Shown: positions 23,701 through 35,560 of the stretch, one piece after another
Layout: every line of letters starts with the position of its first letter
Position numbering within the stretch: position 1 is the first letter of the stretch
Source: Nematostella vectensis
Taxonomy: Eukaryota; Cnidaria; Anthozoa; Actiniaria; Edwardsiidae
DNA length: 64,000 bases
Direction of reading: 5' to 3'
Assembly (NCBI RefSeq): GCF_932526225.1
Contig: NC_064036.1
Span: 1,984,001-2,048,000 of the forward strand
Notes under the pieces: model-generated
Seen by the model: only the letters and a program-made list of their open reading frames with translations
What the model was told of the DNA's origin: nothing
The model's database searches: none
Made by a program: the position numbers and the translations under genes

Positions 23701-26700
23701 TACTGATACCACATCAACAGTTCTCACTCATTAAGCATATTTGTGCACTCAAGAGACCTCTGCTACAGTATTAGGAATCATCCTTTTACTAATCAACTAC
23801 CCAACTAAGTAAGATGTGCCACACTGTACTGTGAAATTCGAAGTACCTCATTTAAATAGAAGGATTTCTTGTTTAAGCAAAGACTAAAGGTCTTCTCACA
23901 CTGCCATGTAATGGAAAGAATAACACCAACTGAACCCATCCCACAAATGACAGATCTGAAGATGTCTTCATTATGCATTCTACTGCAGGTGATAATTTCT
24001 CCACTTGCCGTCATTATATCCAGTCTTGAAACCTAAAAATCAGGAAAAGTTAAGGAAGGCTAATTATTATAACATATTATGGCAGTTACAAAATAATGCA
24101 CAATACTAGCTCGTGCAAGGCATTTACTCTATTTACATTTGGTAATTAATTGAAGCAGGGGACAGAAATACTTTTAATCAAATACATGTATTGATAGTAG
24201 AGTGGTTTTGAAAATCAAGTGCAACAAAATGTAATTGTTTAAGTGTAATAGCCAAGCCAGAACAAAAAAAGGACAAAGACATAACAGTGTATTAGTACTA
24301 AATAAACTAAATAATATTTCACAGGTTTTTGAAAACCACTCTATGTAACAGACTTTAATTAAAGCTATGATTATATATATTTTTTGCAAACGAAGATTTT
24401 TTTTATCAAATATAATTACAAAGAGGGCTGATAGACATTTCTTAAGTGTACCACATTAAAAACGGAATCCATAACCAGTTTATTACTAGCACGCTGTATA
24501 ATTGAGGGTTGTAAATAAAACATAGGCATGACATTGAATTTTACATACATGTGTTGCTAGGAGACCATAGTTGAACCCAGTTCCATGCACACAGGTGGAG
24601 ATCACCCCAGCACAGGAGATACCCGACACTGCACCAAGGCTGAATAGGAGAAAAGAGATTTAACAAACAATATAACACTGCACTTAGCTAACATTACGCA
24701 CAATTTATACACACTGGTACTGGAAAGTATTCTTAAAGTGACTTAGTTTATAAGCATATTTATTTGATGCAGTCTGCAGTCTGACTTGACGTAGTCTGAC
24801 TAATATGACACTTTTGTTTTGACTTTGTTGAATGTTTTAATCTTTCAGTATTTTGGAAATTACAACTTTCCCTGCACTTATATGTTAGAAATACATATGA
24901 TTGAGCCCTCGTCTCTGTAGGATGGTTTCTATTTGACTGCTATCCAGGTGCATTTAGCTTGGCTAGCCTACAAAACCAGGCATAAAACAGGTTGGATCAA
25001 GTGGTCATCCAGCAGATATTATGTAGCAAGTGAATATTTAGTGAGTGCAGCCATACTTTGGGAATCCAAGTCCATGAATGTCCAACACGGTGTGGAGCTC
25101 GGTGAGTGTGAGCCCTGCTTGCATTGTTACTTGCTGTTTCTCCTGGTCAATCTGTAGATCACAAGGAAGACGTAATCATCAGTAAAAATAGATAATTGAC
25201 TAAGGAGAGATGGGAATTAAAATATTTATTGCCACTTTAAAGCTGCAAAGACTAATTTGATACAACATCTACTAATCAAATAGTTCTAATAGCCAGCTAA
25301 CGAAATATGCTAATTAGTACTACAGAAAATGTATCTTTTACTCTCTCAATATTTATTTGATATTATTATTATTATTTATTTTATTTTATGCCAATAAACA
25401 TGCATTGCTCACAAGCTCTTGAGCAATGCTTGACAACATTTTTACATGATAACAATTGGTACAAGTAAAAATTACATGTACCGGTAGTTGCTCCATTGTG
25501 GCAGACACAAAGCACAGCGCAGAATTCAGAAGAGTGCAAAGGGGTTGTACTATGTAAGGTAGTTAAACGATTCATGCATATACAGGGGATGGTCATAAAG
25601 AGGTTGACGGTGATGATGACCGCAGCCGCAAACAATGATGACAAGATGCTAATGGTCATAGACTAAAATGATTGCCTTAAGATAACAGGATAACAACTGT
25701 GATTAACTGCACCTCTAAAACAGCTTTGTATTTCTTCAAACTCATCATATACTCTGGGGTACAAGCAAGATCAGACGGGGAGTAGCCAGACCCTACCACA
25801 CGCACACGCTTATGGAGCTCCTTTGCAATTAGCAAAATCTGTTGAAAACAAAAGGATGTGAATAAATAAATAGAAGTAATATATTAAATTTGAATAAATA
25901 ATACTCCAATCACAAAGTTGAGCTTTAACTGGTCAAGTCATAGTGATGCAGCCTGTTGTACTTGAATTAATTTTGACAGAAATCTTCAAAGGGATTGATA
26001 AGAGTTGTGTGTCATATGATTTTTGTCTCTCATATATCTGTTTTGTAATTCTACTGGAAAGTATTTGAAAATCATTGCAGAATTTCAGAAAAGATCAATG
26101 CCCCTCCCTGCACAGGCTCCTACACATTAAAAATTTCAATCCCCAAATTGAGCTGAAATACAGTGTTTATATAAAAAAAAAGGCTTTGTAGCTTTTGGAA
26201 GTCAAGAATTCCACGAGAATTTCTAACTCCCTCCGTTGAGGTATGGGTCTCTACATTGTGGTATTATGCACAGGGGTGGATCCACAAATTCCAAAATATA
26301 TATATATTTTTTGACAAATGTCTGAAAATAAGGGGGCCGGAGACCCACTCGGCCTACCCCTAAATCTGCCCCTGATGCAGGTTTTCCTGTAAATAAAAGT
26401 TAATGAAAATGAATGTCTTATTTAGGCAAGTTTCACTGTGCTTGAATAAAGCTTTTTTTCCTACTTAAATAATGAAAAAAGGTATTAGTCAACATTACCA
26501 CAAAATCATTACATTTTAGCAAACACTAGCAACATTGTCACAAAAAGAAGTACTTAAAGCCGCATTGTCACCAGTTTACACTTCCGGTCAATTACGTAAC
26601 AATCTCTGATGATTTTTAACGGAAAACGGAAAAAAAATGTTTAAAAATATTGAAACTAGTGTGTCCATTGGAAGTTTTTTTTTGAGGATGCGATTGATAA

Positions 26701-27136
26701 TTTAGAGCGGAGGGCCTGTTAAACATCTCGGATTCTAATACCTTCGGAAATAAACTGGTGACAATGTGGCTTTAAATAAATACAAAAAAAATAAATAAAT
26801 AAAATAAACGTGCTTTAAAATCACCGAACTTAAATTAATTTGACAAGTATTATGACTTAAGTATAAGCTTAATAAAAATAAAAAAACAGTAAAAGAGCAC
26901 TAATGACATAAGCTCAACATGTGCAGACGTGCATGTTTTTACTTTCATATGTTTTACATTATCAATGTAGCTGAATTGTATCAAGAAACGATCCAACTCT
27001 TTACCTGCCGTATTTCATCGGTGGATTCTGGCTCGAAGTATAATTCAGGGGAGCAAGAATATGTAGTAGACCAGTTGGTAAACCGGTGTCCCTTTTTTCC
27101 TCGCGCCAAAACCTTCTTTGCTTCCAAGCTTGACAT
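20686..27136 (-). CDS. GULO: L-gulonolactone oxidase-type aldonolactone oxidase, 13 exons
   Basis: Flavoenzyme of the vanillyl-alcohol-oxidase fold. Family members oxidise L-gulono- or related 1,4-lactones in the last step of ascorbate synthesis, usually at the ER membrane. Exons, 5' to 3' on the minus strand: 27136-27005, 25838-25713, 25151-25057, 24639-24549, 24032-23847, 23449-23342, 23019-22929, 22142-22063, 21999-21944, 21494-21421, 21300-21213, 20999-20909, 20823-20686. Phases close and give about 450 aa, near the 440 aa of vertebrate GULO. Landmarks: [28 protein letters not shown] (FAD pyrophosphate region), [56 protein letters not shown] and [14 protein letters not shown]-anchoring in vertebrate GULO uses the His of GGGHS, but this protein has GSGYS, so covalent flavin attachment is doubtful. 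It shares a head-to-head promoter interval with SIAH. Confidence 0.9.
22221..22845. repeat. CAT-rich minisatellite in a GULO intron
   Basis: Imperfect units of about 33 bp built from CATCATCATCTTAATCGC and TTCTCATCATATCAC, with CAT-only flanks. It sits in the intron between exons 22929-23019 and 22063-22142, about 80 bp from the nearer acceptor, so unlike several other arrays in the window it does not include a splice site. His-rich open frames across it are spurious. Confidence 0.85.
26271..26376. mobile_element. Short foldback element in GULO intron 1
   Basis: The left end CAGGGGTGGATCCA and the right end (AAATCTGCCCCTG) are imperfect inverted copies around a TATATA core. It is a small non-autonomous remnant with no coding capacity. 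Confidence 0.45.
26554..26775. mobile_element. Foldback MITE, TTAAAGCCGCATTGTCACC family
   Basis: Terminal inverted repeats TTAAAGCCGCATTGTCACCA on the left and TGGTGACAATGTGGCTTTAA on the right, flanked by TTAA-like sequence, with an interior of about 170 bp lacking coding potential. The TTAA ends suggest a piggyBac-like or similar mobiliser, but that is inference. It lies in GULO intron 1. Confidence 0.8.
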
Positions 27137-27650
27137 GTCGAATGGAGGAAAGTAAGGCTCGAGCGCTAAAAGGTCTTGTAGCTCTTTACAAATTCCAGTG
27201 GAAATATTTCGTGAGCTTACAAAAGGCTAGGACTTTCGTTATGGAAGAAGAGTAAGTGAGGTAAGAATAGTAACGAGTCAAACTCCTCGCATGGCATGGC
27301 GAATAGACTTGAACAGCGAGAGAAGAACCGCCTTCCGGAAATATCCCGAAGATTCTCGGAACATCTTCGTATGATCTTCATGTGCCACTAACGGGGGTGG
27401 TGTGAGATTTGTTATTGTCCTAAAGATTCTTTGTAGCATCTACTCTTCGCCGATATTCGACCTGGTGAAGTGAATCCTCTGTTTTACTCAAGATTTCCTA
27501 TTATATAAGAGCTTCTTACTCACGATGAGAGACACAATGTCAGGGGGATAAGACAAACACCAAAACAGAAACAGCAAGTTGGGTTTAAAACCGTTTTTCT
27601 TTCATAAGTGAGTGGGCGTTTAGCCCTTATTGGAATCTGTGTTGGCGGCC
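27137..27650. promoter_or_regulatory. Bidirectional promoter interval, GULO and SIAH
   Basis: The start codons of GULO (27136, minus) and SIAH (27651, plus) are 514 bp apart and face away from each other, so the interval must hold both 5' leaders and promoters. No TATA box or other element could be assigned with confidence. Confidence 0.5.
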
Positions 27651-28490
27651 ATGATGAATCCAAAGACAGGAGCGGCACAAGCGATCCAAAAATCACCCCG
27701 GATTGGTGTGATTCCTCAACATGGACCAACTAATGCCGATCTTACTAGTATATTCGAGTGTCCTGTGTGTTTTGACTATGTTCTACCGCCAATTTTACAG
27801 TGTTCAAGCGGCCATCTTGTGTGTTCAAACTGTAGACCGAAACTAACTTGTTGCCCAACATGTCGAGGACCTTTGGGGAGTATTCGGAATCTAGCGATGG
27901 AAAAAGTAGCGAACACGGTTTCATTTCCTTGTAAATACGCTAACTCTGGTTGCGAAGTGAATTTACCCCACACAGAGAAAGCAGAGCACGAAGAATCGTG
28001 CGAATTTCGGCCATATTCTTGTCCATGCCCCGGTGCTTCGTGTAAATGGCAAGGTTCCTTGGACGCGGTGATGCCGCATTTGATGCATACACACAAATCC
28101 ATAACAACACTACAAGGCGAAGACATTGTATTCCTTGCCACTGACATTAACCTTCCTGGCGCCGTTGATTGGGTAATGATGCAGTCGTGTTTTGGTCATC
28201 ACTTTATGCTGGTTTTGGAAAAACAAGAGAAGTATGAAGGTCACCAGCAATTCTATGCCATAGTACAGCTGATAGGGACCAGGAAGCAAGCAGAGAGTTT
28301 TATTTATAGACTAGAACTAAATGGCAATCGTCGCAGACTTGCCTGGGAGGCGACACCACGTAGCATCCACGAGGGAATTGCTTCTGCTATTTTAAATTCT
28401 GATTGCTTGGTTTTCGATGCAAATATTGCTCACCTTTTTGCAGATAATGGGAATTTAGGGATAAATGTTACAATTTCTATGGTTAGTTAA
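27651..28490 (+). CDS. SIAH1: SIAH/seven-in-absentia RING E3 ubiquitin ligase, intronless
   Basis: Cytosolic E3 ligase that targets proteins for proteasomal degradation. 279 aa from ATG 27651 in a good context (GCGGCCATGATG); the frame is open upstream without an ATG. An N-terminal RING finger ([17 protein letters not shown], then [10 protein letters not shown]) is followed by two SIAH-type zinc fingers ([24 protein letters not shown]) and the TRAF-like substrate-binding domain ([48 protein letters not shown]), ending [13 protein letters not shown]. Identity to vertebrate SIAH1 is very high by eye. A likely polyadenylation signal AATAAA is at 29123-29128. Confidence 0.97.
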   Translation: MMNPKTGAAQAIQKSPRIGVIPQHGPTNADLTSIFECPVCFDYVLPPILQCSSGHLVCSNCRPKLTCCPTCRGPLGSIRNLAMEKVANTVSFPCKYANSGCEVNLPHTEKAEHEESCEFRPYSCPCPGASCKWQGSLDAVMPHLMHTHKSITTLQGEDIVFLATDINLPGAVDWVMMQSCFGHHFMLVLEKQEKYEGHQQFYAIVQLIGTRKQAESFIYRLELNGNRRRLAWEATPRSIHEGIASAILNSDCLVFDANIAHLFADNGNLGINVTISMVS

Positions 28491-31400
28491 TGCATTATGA
28501 GCATTTCTTTTGTTTAACCCAAGATTGCGAATCATTTTTCTCTTGTGAAAAATATTGGAAATCACACTTTTCACATACATAAGATAGGAAATAGGGTCTT
28601 ATCTAATAGGACAAAAATTATATCTCCAAGCTAAAAAATGAAAATAGATTTTTTTTCATCAATGCTTGGGGATCAAATAACTGTATATGCCCATGTATAA
28701 GATGCTACCATATTTAAGATGTACCCTGATTTTAAAAGACTTTTTGTACGTAAAAGTGTTTTTAATACATGAGTAAATACAGTTACATAGAAGATGTTGT
28801 CCATTTTGTTATATCAAAGCAAGTCATTCAGGTTCCTCAAGTTATAACATTTAATCAATGGCTATCACCCTATTTTTCCCCCTAAGTTATACAGCAGATT
28901 TGTTGTGTTTCCAAAACAAACACATTTCAAACAGAAAGTGGTTATGATTGCCTCAATATTTCATAGTTTTATCTAAAGCCAACAAAAGTTTTAACTAAAG
29001 CTTGTAGTTTTCTTTATATACAGTGGCTTTATGTTATCCTTATAGGTTTTATACAATGTTCCAGTATCTGGTAATGTAGCAAGTGCTTCCCTGTGTCTCT
29101 ATAAGGTTATCTATTATTTCTGAATAAAATTATTTATTTATTTGCTGCTATTGCTAATATTAACTTTGTATAGAGTACATAACTTAAGAGCATATATATG
29201 TACATAATGGTTGCATTTGCAACTAACATATATGATTAGTAAGATAAAGCAATATAATGAGAAGCTATTGAATAACTCTTTAAAAAGCAAGGCAATTTAA
29301 TAAAGAAAATAGAAGGTTCTCAAAAAGTAACAAACAGTATACATCTGTGTGATAGTTTAGAATGCAGAGTCGGAATAACCGTATTCAGTGTGTATTTGAA
29401 AAAAACAACCATTTATCAAATCTTTGGGAAAATATATTGTGAGCTTTAGATTTATAAACATGTGTACATAGCATATTATCAAAATTGACTTTAATAAATG
29501 GATGGTGAATGCTATATGCTTTCCATTAGATGGAATGGCAATCTAGTTGATTTGATTCTTTATAAGAATTAATTATCAAATTCAAATTATGGACACATCT
29601 CCATGTTTTCCAGGCTTACATCTTGTGATAATTGTTATGCAGAAGTTATTTTATATATACCGAATCATGGGATATTATATATTATACAAATACAATTATA
29701 ATTGTTTTATACACTATGTTTGTACTAAAAATATAAAAGATAGTCTACCTCTTTCTTTTACCACTCAAATAATGCAGTTTATGAGGATAATTATTACCCA
29801 TGCCTATCATGCTGGCCCACAATCTTTAATTATATTAATCTAAAAGATGGGAGGAAAATTTTACTAGGGCAAATGAGTATATGTCCAGTGATTAGGAAGT
29901 AAAGATTAACAATGCTTAAAATAATTGCTCCAGGTTACTTTAGAGAAAGATATCAAGGACCAGTGTTAGCAACTTTGTGAATTCGAAGAACATTTGAAAT
30001 TTAAAATGACTATGACCACAGGCTTCCCACCCGCGTCAGTAAAGGATTTCTATGGACATATGTACCAATTCAAGCACATAAACATCTATGAGTTATATCT
30101 TCATGCTCTATTCATAAATAAACTTAGTTGGGATGTAGATGTATCCGTCTGTGGTGTTTTTTCTTCCCAAGAAGCTCAATTTTACGAGATTAGAGCGTTA
30201 TAACTTTGTCTCGGATTTTGAGCCAAACTTATATCGCTCTAAACTCGTAAAATTGAGATTCTTGGGAAAAAAACACCACAGACGGATCCATTTACATCCC
30301 AACTAAGTTTATTTCATGAATAGAGCATGAAGATATAACTCATAGATGTTTATTTTCGTATGTCCTTAAAAATCCTTCATTGACGCGGGTAGCCTGTGCA
30401 TAAACACCCAAAGAAGTTTTTCCATGGCTCAAACTGAATGTATGCTGGCTCCGCCTTTAGGCAGTGCCTATCTATATATAAATCAAATAGGTGGGAGGAA
30501 ACCTGGAGCCTTCTAATCTTGAAGATGGGAGGAAATTTGAGCCCTACTCATGGAAGAAAAATTAACAATTCCGGGGTTTCTTTATGAAATGGTCCTCATA
30601 TCCCCTTTGGGGGGAGGGGAGGGTGGGACCCTGGGAACGAGGATGGGGCAACCTTCTGCTGTTCTACCCCCCCCCCCCCCCACGATATCGGTTGTTGTTG
30701 TACAACCGTGGAAACGCCCTAACAATTAGGCTGCCTGTGCTTGGAATGTTTTCCTCGTCTAGTACCCAGTCTCAATGGCCATACCGGACTTCAGAATGTA
30801 TCAGGCGACCATGGTGTTTCGATGGATGGCTTAAGTTGTCATCCTTAGCGTTCAATTTTGTATGATATGATAGTCTGTGTGCAACTTTGAATTCACAAGT
30901 ATCACAAGTACTATCTATAGGTAAGTTTTCGCCTAATTATGCTTTAATGTATAGATAAACTTCTACATAATCGCGGTCTTGAAATTGAGAACTCTATGTA
31001 GACCTACCTTGTAACAACAAGTAAAAATAAGTAAGGTGTAGTATGCCATGGTATATACACTATATTATCGTTTTAAGTAATCGTGCCTTTTTCTAAAATC
31101 TCAGCTTCTGACCAATACCATTTCTGTACTACTGCTAGAATGTAGAATGAGGTGGATTTGAAAACACTTAAAGGTCCCTTGTCAGCCACTCCTTTGTTAT
31201 TATTTTCATTTCATATTCAGAGTTTAACCCATTGACTCCTGGCTTTTTTGGAGCTGAATTTACAAAAAACAGACTGAAAACAGATACCTCCCCCCCTATT
31301 CTGAGTTTTATACAGCCCGTCAAAGTCAAACACAGCTGCACCTAGTCAGCGGTATCCAAGCTTTCCAACAGTGCTTTGCGGTCCCCACTTTTAATCCCTC

Positions 31401-32885
31401 GTCGATGTGCTGAAGCCAGCACAAGTTGATGGTTGCGTGTATTTTTCATAAAAAAATACAGCTATGAGCATATTAGGAGAGTGTCTCAGGACATCATGAA
31501 GTCTTTTGGGGCATAATTAAGTGCTTTGCTTATGGATATTTGCAAGCAAAGGTGGATTCATGATGATTTTTTCTTGTTTGGCTTTGCCCAGATGAGAAAA
31601 TAATTTTCTAATGAATCACCACAGCTCTCCTAAATGGTGTCTTTTCTGAAACCAAATTGATTCCAAAATTGTTTACACTGCTATTCTGGGTCTGTATGAC
31701 CTGGAATTGATTCGTTTGGCTTCGGGGTGAAAAGACTTATAAAAAACCATCTGACTTTGGGGAGAGGAGTGTTGACTGGCCCTCCCCTCAGGAATTTTCC
31801 CCTGGATCTCCCAGAATGCTTTGCAATACGTAAAGATATTTTCGTGGTTGTACAATCCTTCAAGGAATGGACATTGTGTTTTGAGGCCAAGGAAATGTAC
31901 CTGGAGGATGAGAATAAAGTTATCTATTTGTGTCTTGAGCTGTGTTTGCTGATCTCTCTCCCTTGTGTGGTATTTTGAGCGTTTTATTGAGAGGGGTTAT
32001 TCTGCTTTTCTCTCCTTGTTCGATTTGAGATTTGTCAAAGAACCTGTGCTATTATTTGGCTTAAGAGTAGATGCCAACACCTTGGTTGGATGCATATCTG
32101 CAAGACCATTTATCCCTTAGACTGATGCCTGAGTATCTTCATCTTGTTGTGTTTATTTTGAATTTATGAATTTTTTGGGTTGTGGGTACTTCCCAAAGCC
32201 GGTACAGGCCGGTTGAGGGGTCAATGTGTTTATACTTTATTTACCAAATTCATTATTGCATTGCCTTCCAAAATCGGCCGATGAATGAAAAAATGACGAC
32301 TGACAGAGGTTGTTTAACTTATCGCCTGAGGTTTTAGTGATATCCAGAAGCCTGAGACTGATTCTTCTTAGCAAGACATTTATTTATCCCAAATAACTCA
32401 AAATAGCAAGTTTTATTATTATTTTTTTTATAAATTGATTCAGTAAAACAACCTTATGCAAAAACAAAAATGTTCGGAAACCACTTCTTCTCCCAATCGA
32501 ATCTTCACGCCCTAGGTCCAAGATGGATTGCATTTGTAGAATCACTTATCTGCTAGTTAATTAGTAAAGACCCTCAGATTGTGTAATTCTCAGAAAAAAG
32601 CGTGTGCTCTTATCCAATCAGAATCAACATATTTAGTGCAATAAATAATAAGAATCCTTGTTTTTGTATCTTTGATATCACGATCATTCTGTATCTTGAT
32701 TGCAGCCCGTTTTCTCCTGGCAACCTTGCCCTCTTTATTTCAGGCTCAAAATTCTATGACATAAATTAATTTATATTTCCATATATTTCACTCTTATGCA
32801 CTCATAGATTATCAATTGCTCATCTGTGTCTTTTCTTAAAGATGGGTAGAGTCAATTTTTATTACTAGCCTCAAAATTCAGTGCC
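28491..32885. other. Intergenic region between SIAH and Rab20
   Basis: SIAH 3' untranslated region and about 3.7 kb of AT-rich intergenic DNA. The only clear structure is the large foldback element at 30017-30399 and a C-tract at about 30667-30681. Short open frames here (for example around 31700-31980) have no recognisable domain. Confidence 0.5.
30017..30399. mobile_element. Long foldback MITE, about 170-bp arms
   Basis: The left arm starts CACAGGCTTCCCACCCGCGT and includes ATAAACTTAGTTGGGATGTA and CCGTCTGTGGTGTTTTTTCT. The right arm is its reverse complement, ending ACGCGGGTAGCCTGTG. The loop is short (around 30200). The arms match closely, so the insertion is fairly recent. No coding capacity. 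Confidence 0.85.
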
Positions 32886-34567
32886 ATGCAGAAACCTCCT
32901 GGGAAAAAGAAAGCGTAAGTAAATATGCAATTGTTTCCGACCTGGGATGCTTTTAATAAACGGGTAATATACTTGCATATTTTCATAGGGACCTAAAGAT
33001 TGTCATCTTGGGGGAAGCAAGTGTTGGAAAAACATCACTGATCCAGAGATACATTGATAGAGTCTTCACAGAGGACAAACTAAGTGTAAGGCCTGGCTCA
33101 AGGGAGTGATGGGTAATAGCCAGAAGTAGTGCAAGATGAACCCCTTTTAGATACAAAACCATGAATTTTGTTACTCATTTACATTTTTTATACAAAGCGA
33201 AAAAGAGGCATGACTTTAATTGCCTTTTTTTTATCCCCGAAACACAGTGTCTTCTTTTGACAGTCGTGATATGCCATGTTTTATGGGGGCAGGGGGCGTA
33301 GCAGGAGGTGGAGCACTGAGGGCTTGTGCCCCGCCCTCCAGCCCTACTTATAAAAAAATAAAGGGAAGGAGTTCACATTTGTTTTACAGAGGACTGATAA
33401 AAAGGTGCTAGGAGCAACTGAGAATTGATAAGTGTCATGTGTGAATCTCATTTCAGTGTTTCTTTTTACCAGACAATAGGTGCTTCATTCTTTTTAAAGC
33501 AATGGGGACCATACAATGTTGCAATATGGGTAAGGAAGTATTAATGCTCTTAATGAATAGAAATGTCGCAGAGGCTAGAGATAGGGGCTGGACTTACCAT
33601 TCTTCTGCCACAGTGGGCTAGCAGAATAATGTCACCATTCTCTTACGCCAATTCTATCAATTTTCCTTCAGCCATATGTTTTTCATACGATTTGTTGCCT
33701 TCCCCTTATTTTCACATACACCTATTTCAATAAACGTTGTCAGTGCAAACAGCAAATGGCCATTGTCAAATGGCAGTTCTTTTATTTAGACCCCCTCATA
33801 GACCCCCTATAGTCCCAGATGTAACCTTGGTTTTCCCATCTTTTTAGATGAGAATGGCTTAGTGGCAGATCCAGGGGAGGGGTTTATCTCAGCCCTAACC
33901 TTTATTTTAGTAATCATACAAATATCTCACCTCCCCTTCAATCTATGTTCATGTCTATCTCAGGCTTAAACATTAGCATTACTTGGTCCCCCTCTTTGAT
34001 AATTTTATGGCTTTAACTATGCAAATAAAAATTTTTTTATAAATGGCTGTACACTACATTTATAATAAAAAGGACGGAATTCCTATCCTTTCTCTTCAGG
34101 ACACTGCTGGTGAAGAGAAATATGCTGGTCTGTCATCTTTCTACTGCCGGGGAGCATCAGCAGCCATTGTTGCATATGATATCACCAAAGAATCATCTCT
34201 CAAAGTACTTAACGACAGGCACCTGCACCTTTTGCAAGCTGCAGAGCCCAATTGCTTGGTGGTCATAGTTGGATGCAAGAAGGACCTTGTAACAGATGAC
34301 ACAAGGGGAATAACAGAAGCTGCTGGGATGGAGTTAGCAAAGGTGCAAAATGAGCTCAAGAGTCGGTCCTTACTAAGCTTGAAAAGGACTCCTTTCTTTG
34401 AGACAAGTTCAAAGACTGGGGATGGAGTTGACAATGTTTTTGAATTTATTTTGTCTACTTGTTTGCCACTGGATGATGCCGAAACTGCAAGTAAATCACT
34501 TCGTCGTCCAACAGGGGTGAATATGGAAGGGGGAGGTGCTACAGTTGAGAAAAAGAAATGCTGCTGA
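32886..34567 (+). CDS. RAB20: Rab20-like small GTPase, 4 exons
   Basis: Membrane-trafficking GTPase. Exons 32886-32914, 32989-33085, 33473-33529 and 34100-34567, all GT-AG with closing phases, give about 217 aa. The P-loop is GEASVGKTS; the switch-I/II region reads TIGASFFLKQW and NVAIWDTAGEEKY, with FxLKQW and YCRGA typical of Rab20. The G4 motif is VGCKKDL instead of the usual NKxD, the G5 motif is ETSSKTG, and the C-terminus KKKCC is a double-cysteine prenylation site. The catalytic Gln of DTAGQE is Glu here, so nucleotide cycling may be unusual, as it is thought to be for Rab20. Assignment to Rab20 rests on these motifs by eye. Confidence 0.8.
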
Positions 34568-35560
34568 CAAAAATATTGTCAGCTTAAATATTATGGCCAT
34601 CCATCAACTAGTTAGAAAAGTGCTACTGTATAACTAGGTGCAAGAGGTGTTGTTGACAAAATAATGTCAGCTAAAATAATGATAATTCAATTAATCAAGT
34701 GCTGCTGATAAAATGCTGCCAGCAAGAAAAAAAAATGATGGGTACCAGAAGATTAGACTTTTACTTCACAGGTATATTGTATTATGAATCATTTTACTCA
34801 AATTAAAAAAAAATTCAATTGCACTTTTTATTCATAGGAAAATCATTTCATAGTTGTATATAATGTGCTACCCATATCCTGTTCATTCCTTTACAGTAAT
34901 AATTCATAAGTAGTGATTGCAATTACAAGTGACAAGTGGGGTCGATTAATAGGCTGTCATTGTGAGAACAAAAGTAACCATGGCAACAAGCATGTGGGAT
35001 AGCAGTGAAGACATCACAGGGCTGGCCTGGCCGCTGCGCTTGAGTGCTGAAGTAAAATAAACATCTGCCAATCAGTTTGTGAGTAGCAAACTATCACTAC
35101 TGGAGAGTAAGCTGTGAAAAACCTGTGAGATACCTGTGACAAACCTGTGAAAATTCACAGGTTTTTTCACGGGTTTCTCACAGGAAATTCACATGTCCTT
35201 CTCCAGTAGTGTATTGTTTTGGTTCAGCCATTCTTAGAACATTATAAGGAAAGCTCTGATAGACAAGTACACAGGCATCCAAAAAGCGGCCAAAAAGTGG
35301 GTCATTTCTTTTCAAGCCCTCTTGGCGGCCGAAAAAAGGGTAATTTCTTATTAAGGAATCTTCATATACTATGCTTTTTCCTTATGAAACCTATGACTGT
35401 GCACCCCCCCCCCCCCCTCAATCAGCCCAGTAAAACCTGGGTATGTGCCTGCTTTGATAACATCTGAAAGTCCAGAGAAATCTTTTCAGTGGGACACCCA
35501 CAATTATAGTAGAATGCCTGGACTTTAAACATTTAGAGAAGTCATAATAGTATTTTTTAC
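34568..35560. other. Convergent interval, Rab20 to the EGF-repeat gene
   Basis: Holds the Rab20 3' untranslated region and the unresolved 3' end of the minus-strand EGF gene. A possible further minus-strand exon follows an acceptor near 35463 (phase-compatible, reading DVIKAGTYPGFTGL) but has no clear end or domain. A small foldback element lies at 35095-35211 and a C-tract at 35403-35417. Confidence 0.4.
35095..35211. mobile_element. Small foldback element
   Basis: CACTACTGGAGAGTAAGCTG on the left is matched by the inverted CCTTCTCCAGTAGTG on the right, with an interior built of CCTGTGA/TCACAGG inverted words. It is about 117 bp long with no coding capacity. Confidence 0.7.

Noticed and set aside
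27630-27651. Earlier TTG start for SIAH
   Set aside because: A TTG start is not expected in an animal mRNA; ATG 27651 has a good context and gives the normal family length.
31673-31978. Overlapping short open frames on both strands between SIAH and Rab20
   Set aside because: No domain, no splice context and no start evidence; most likely chance or a transposon remnant.
35418-35463. Possible further exon of the EGF gene (DVIKAGTYPGFTGL)
   Set aside because: The acceptor and phase fit, but there is no domain signature, the frame runs into a G-tract, and no donor or stop is convincing; left as a note only.
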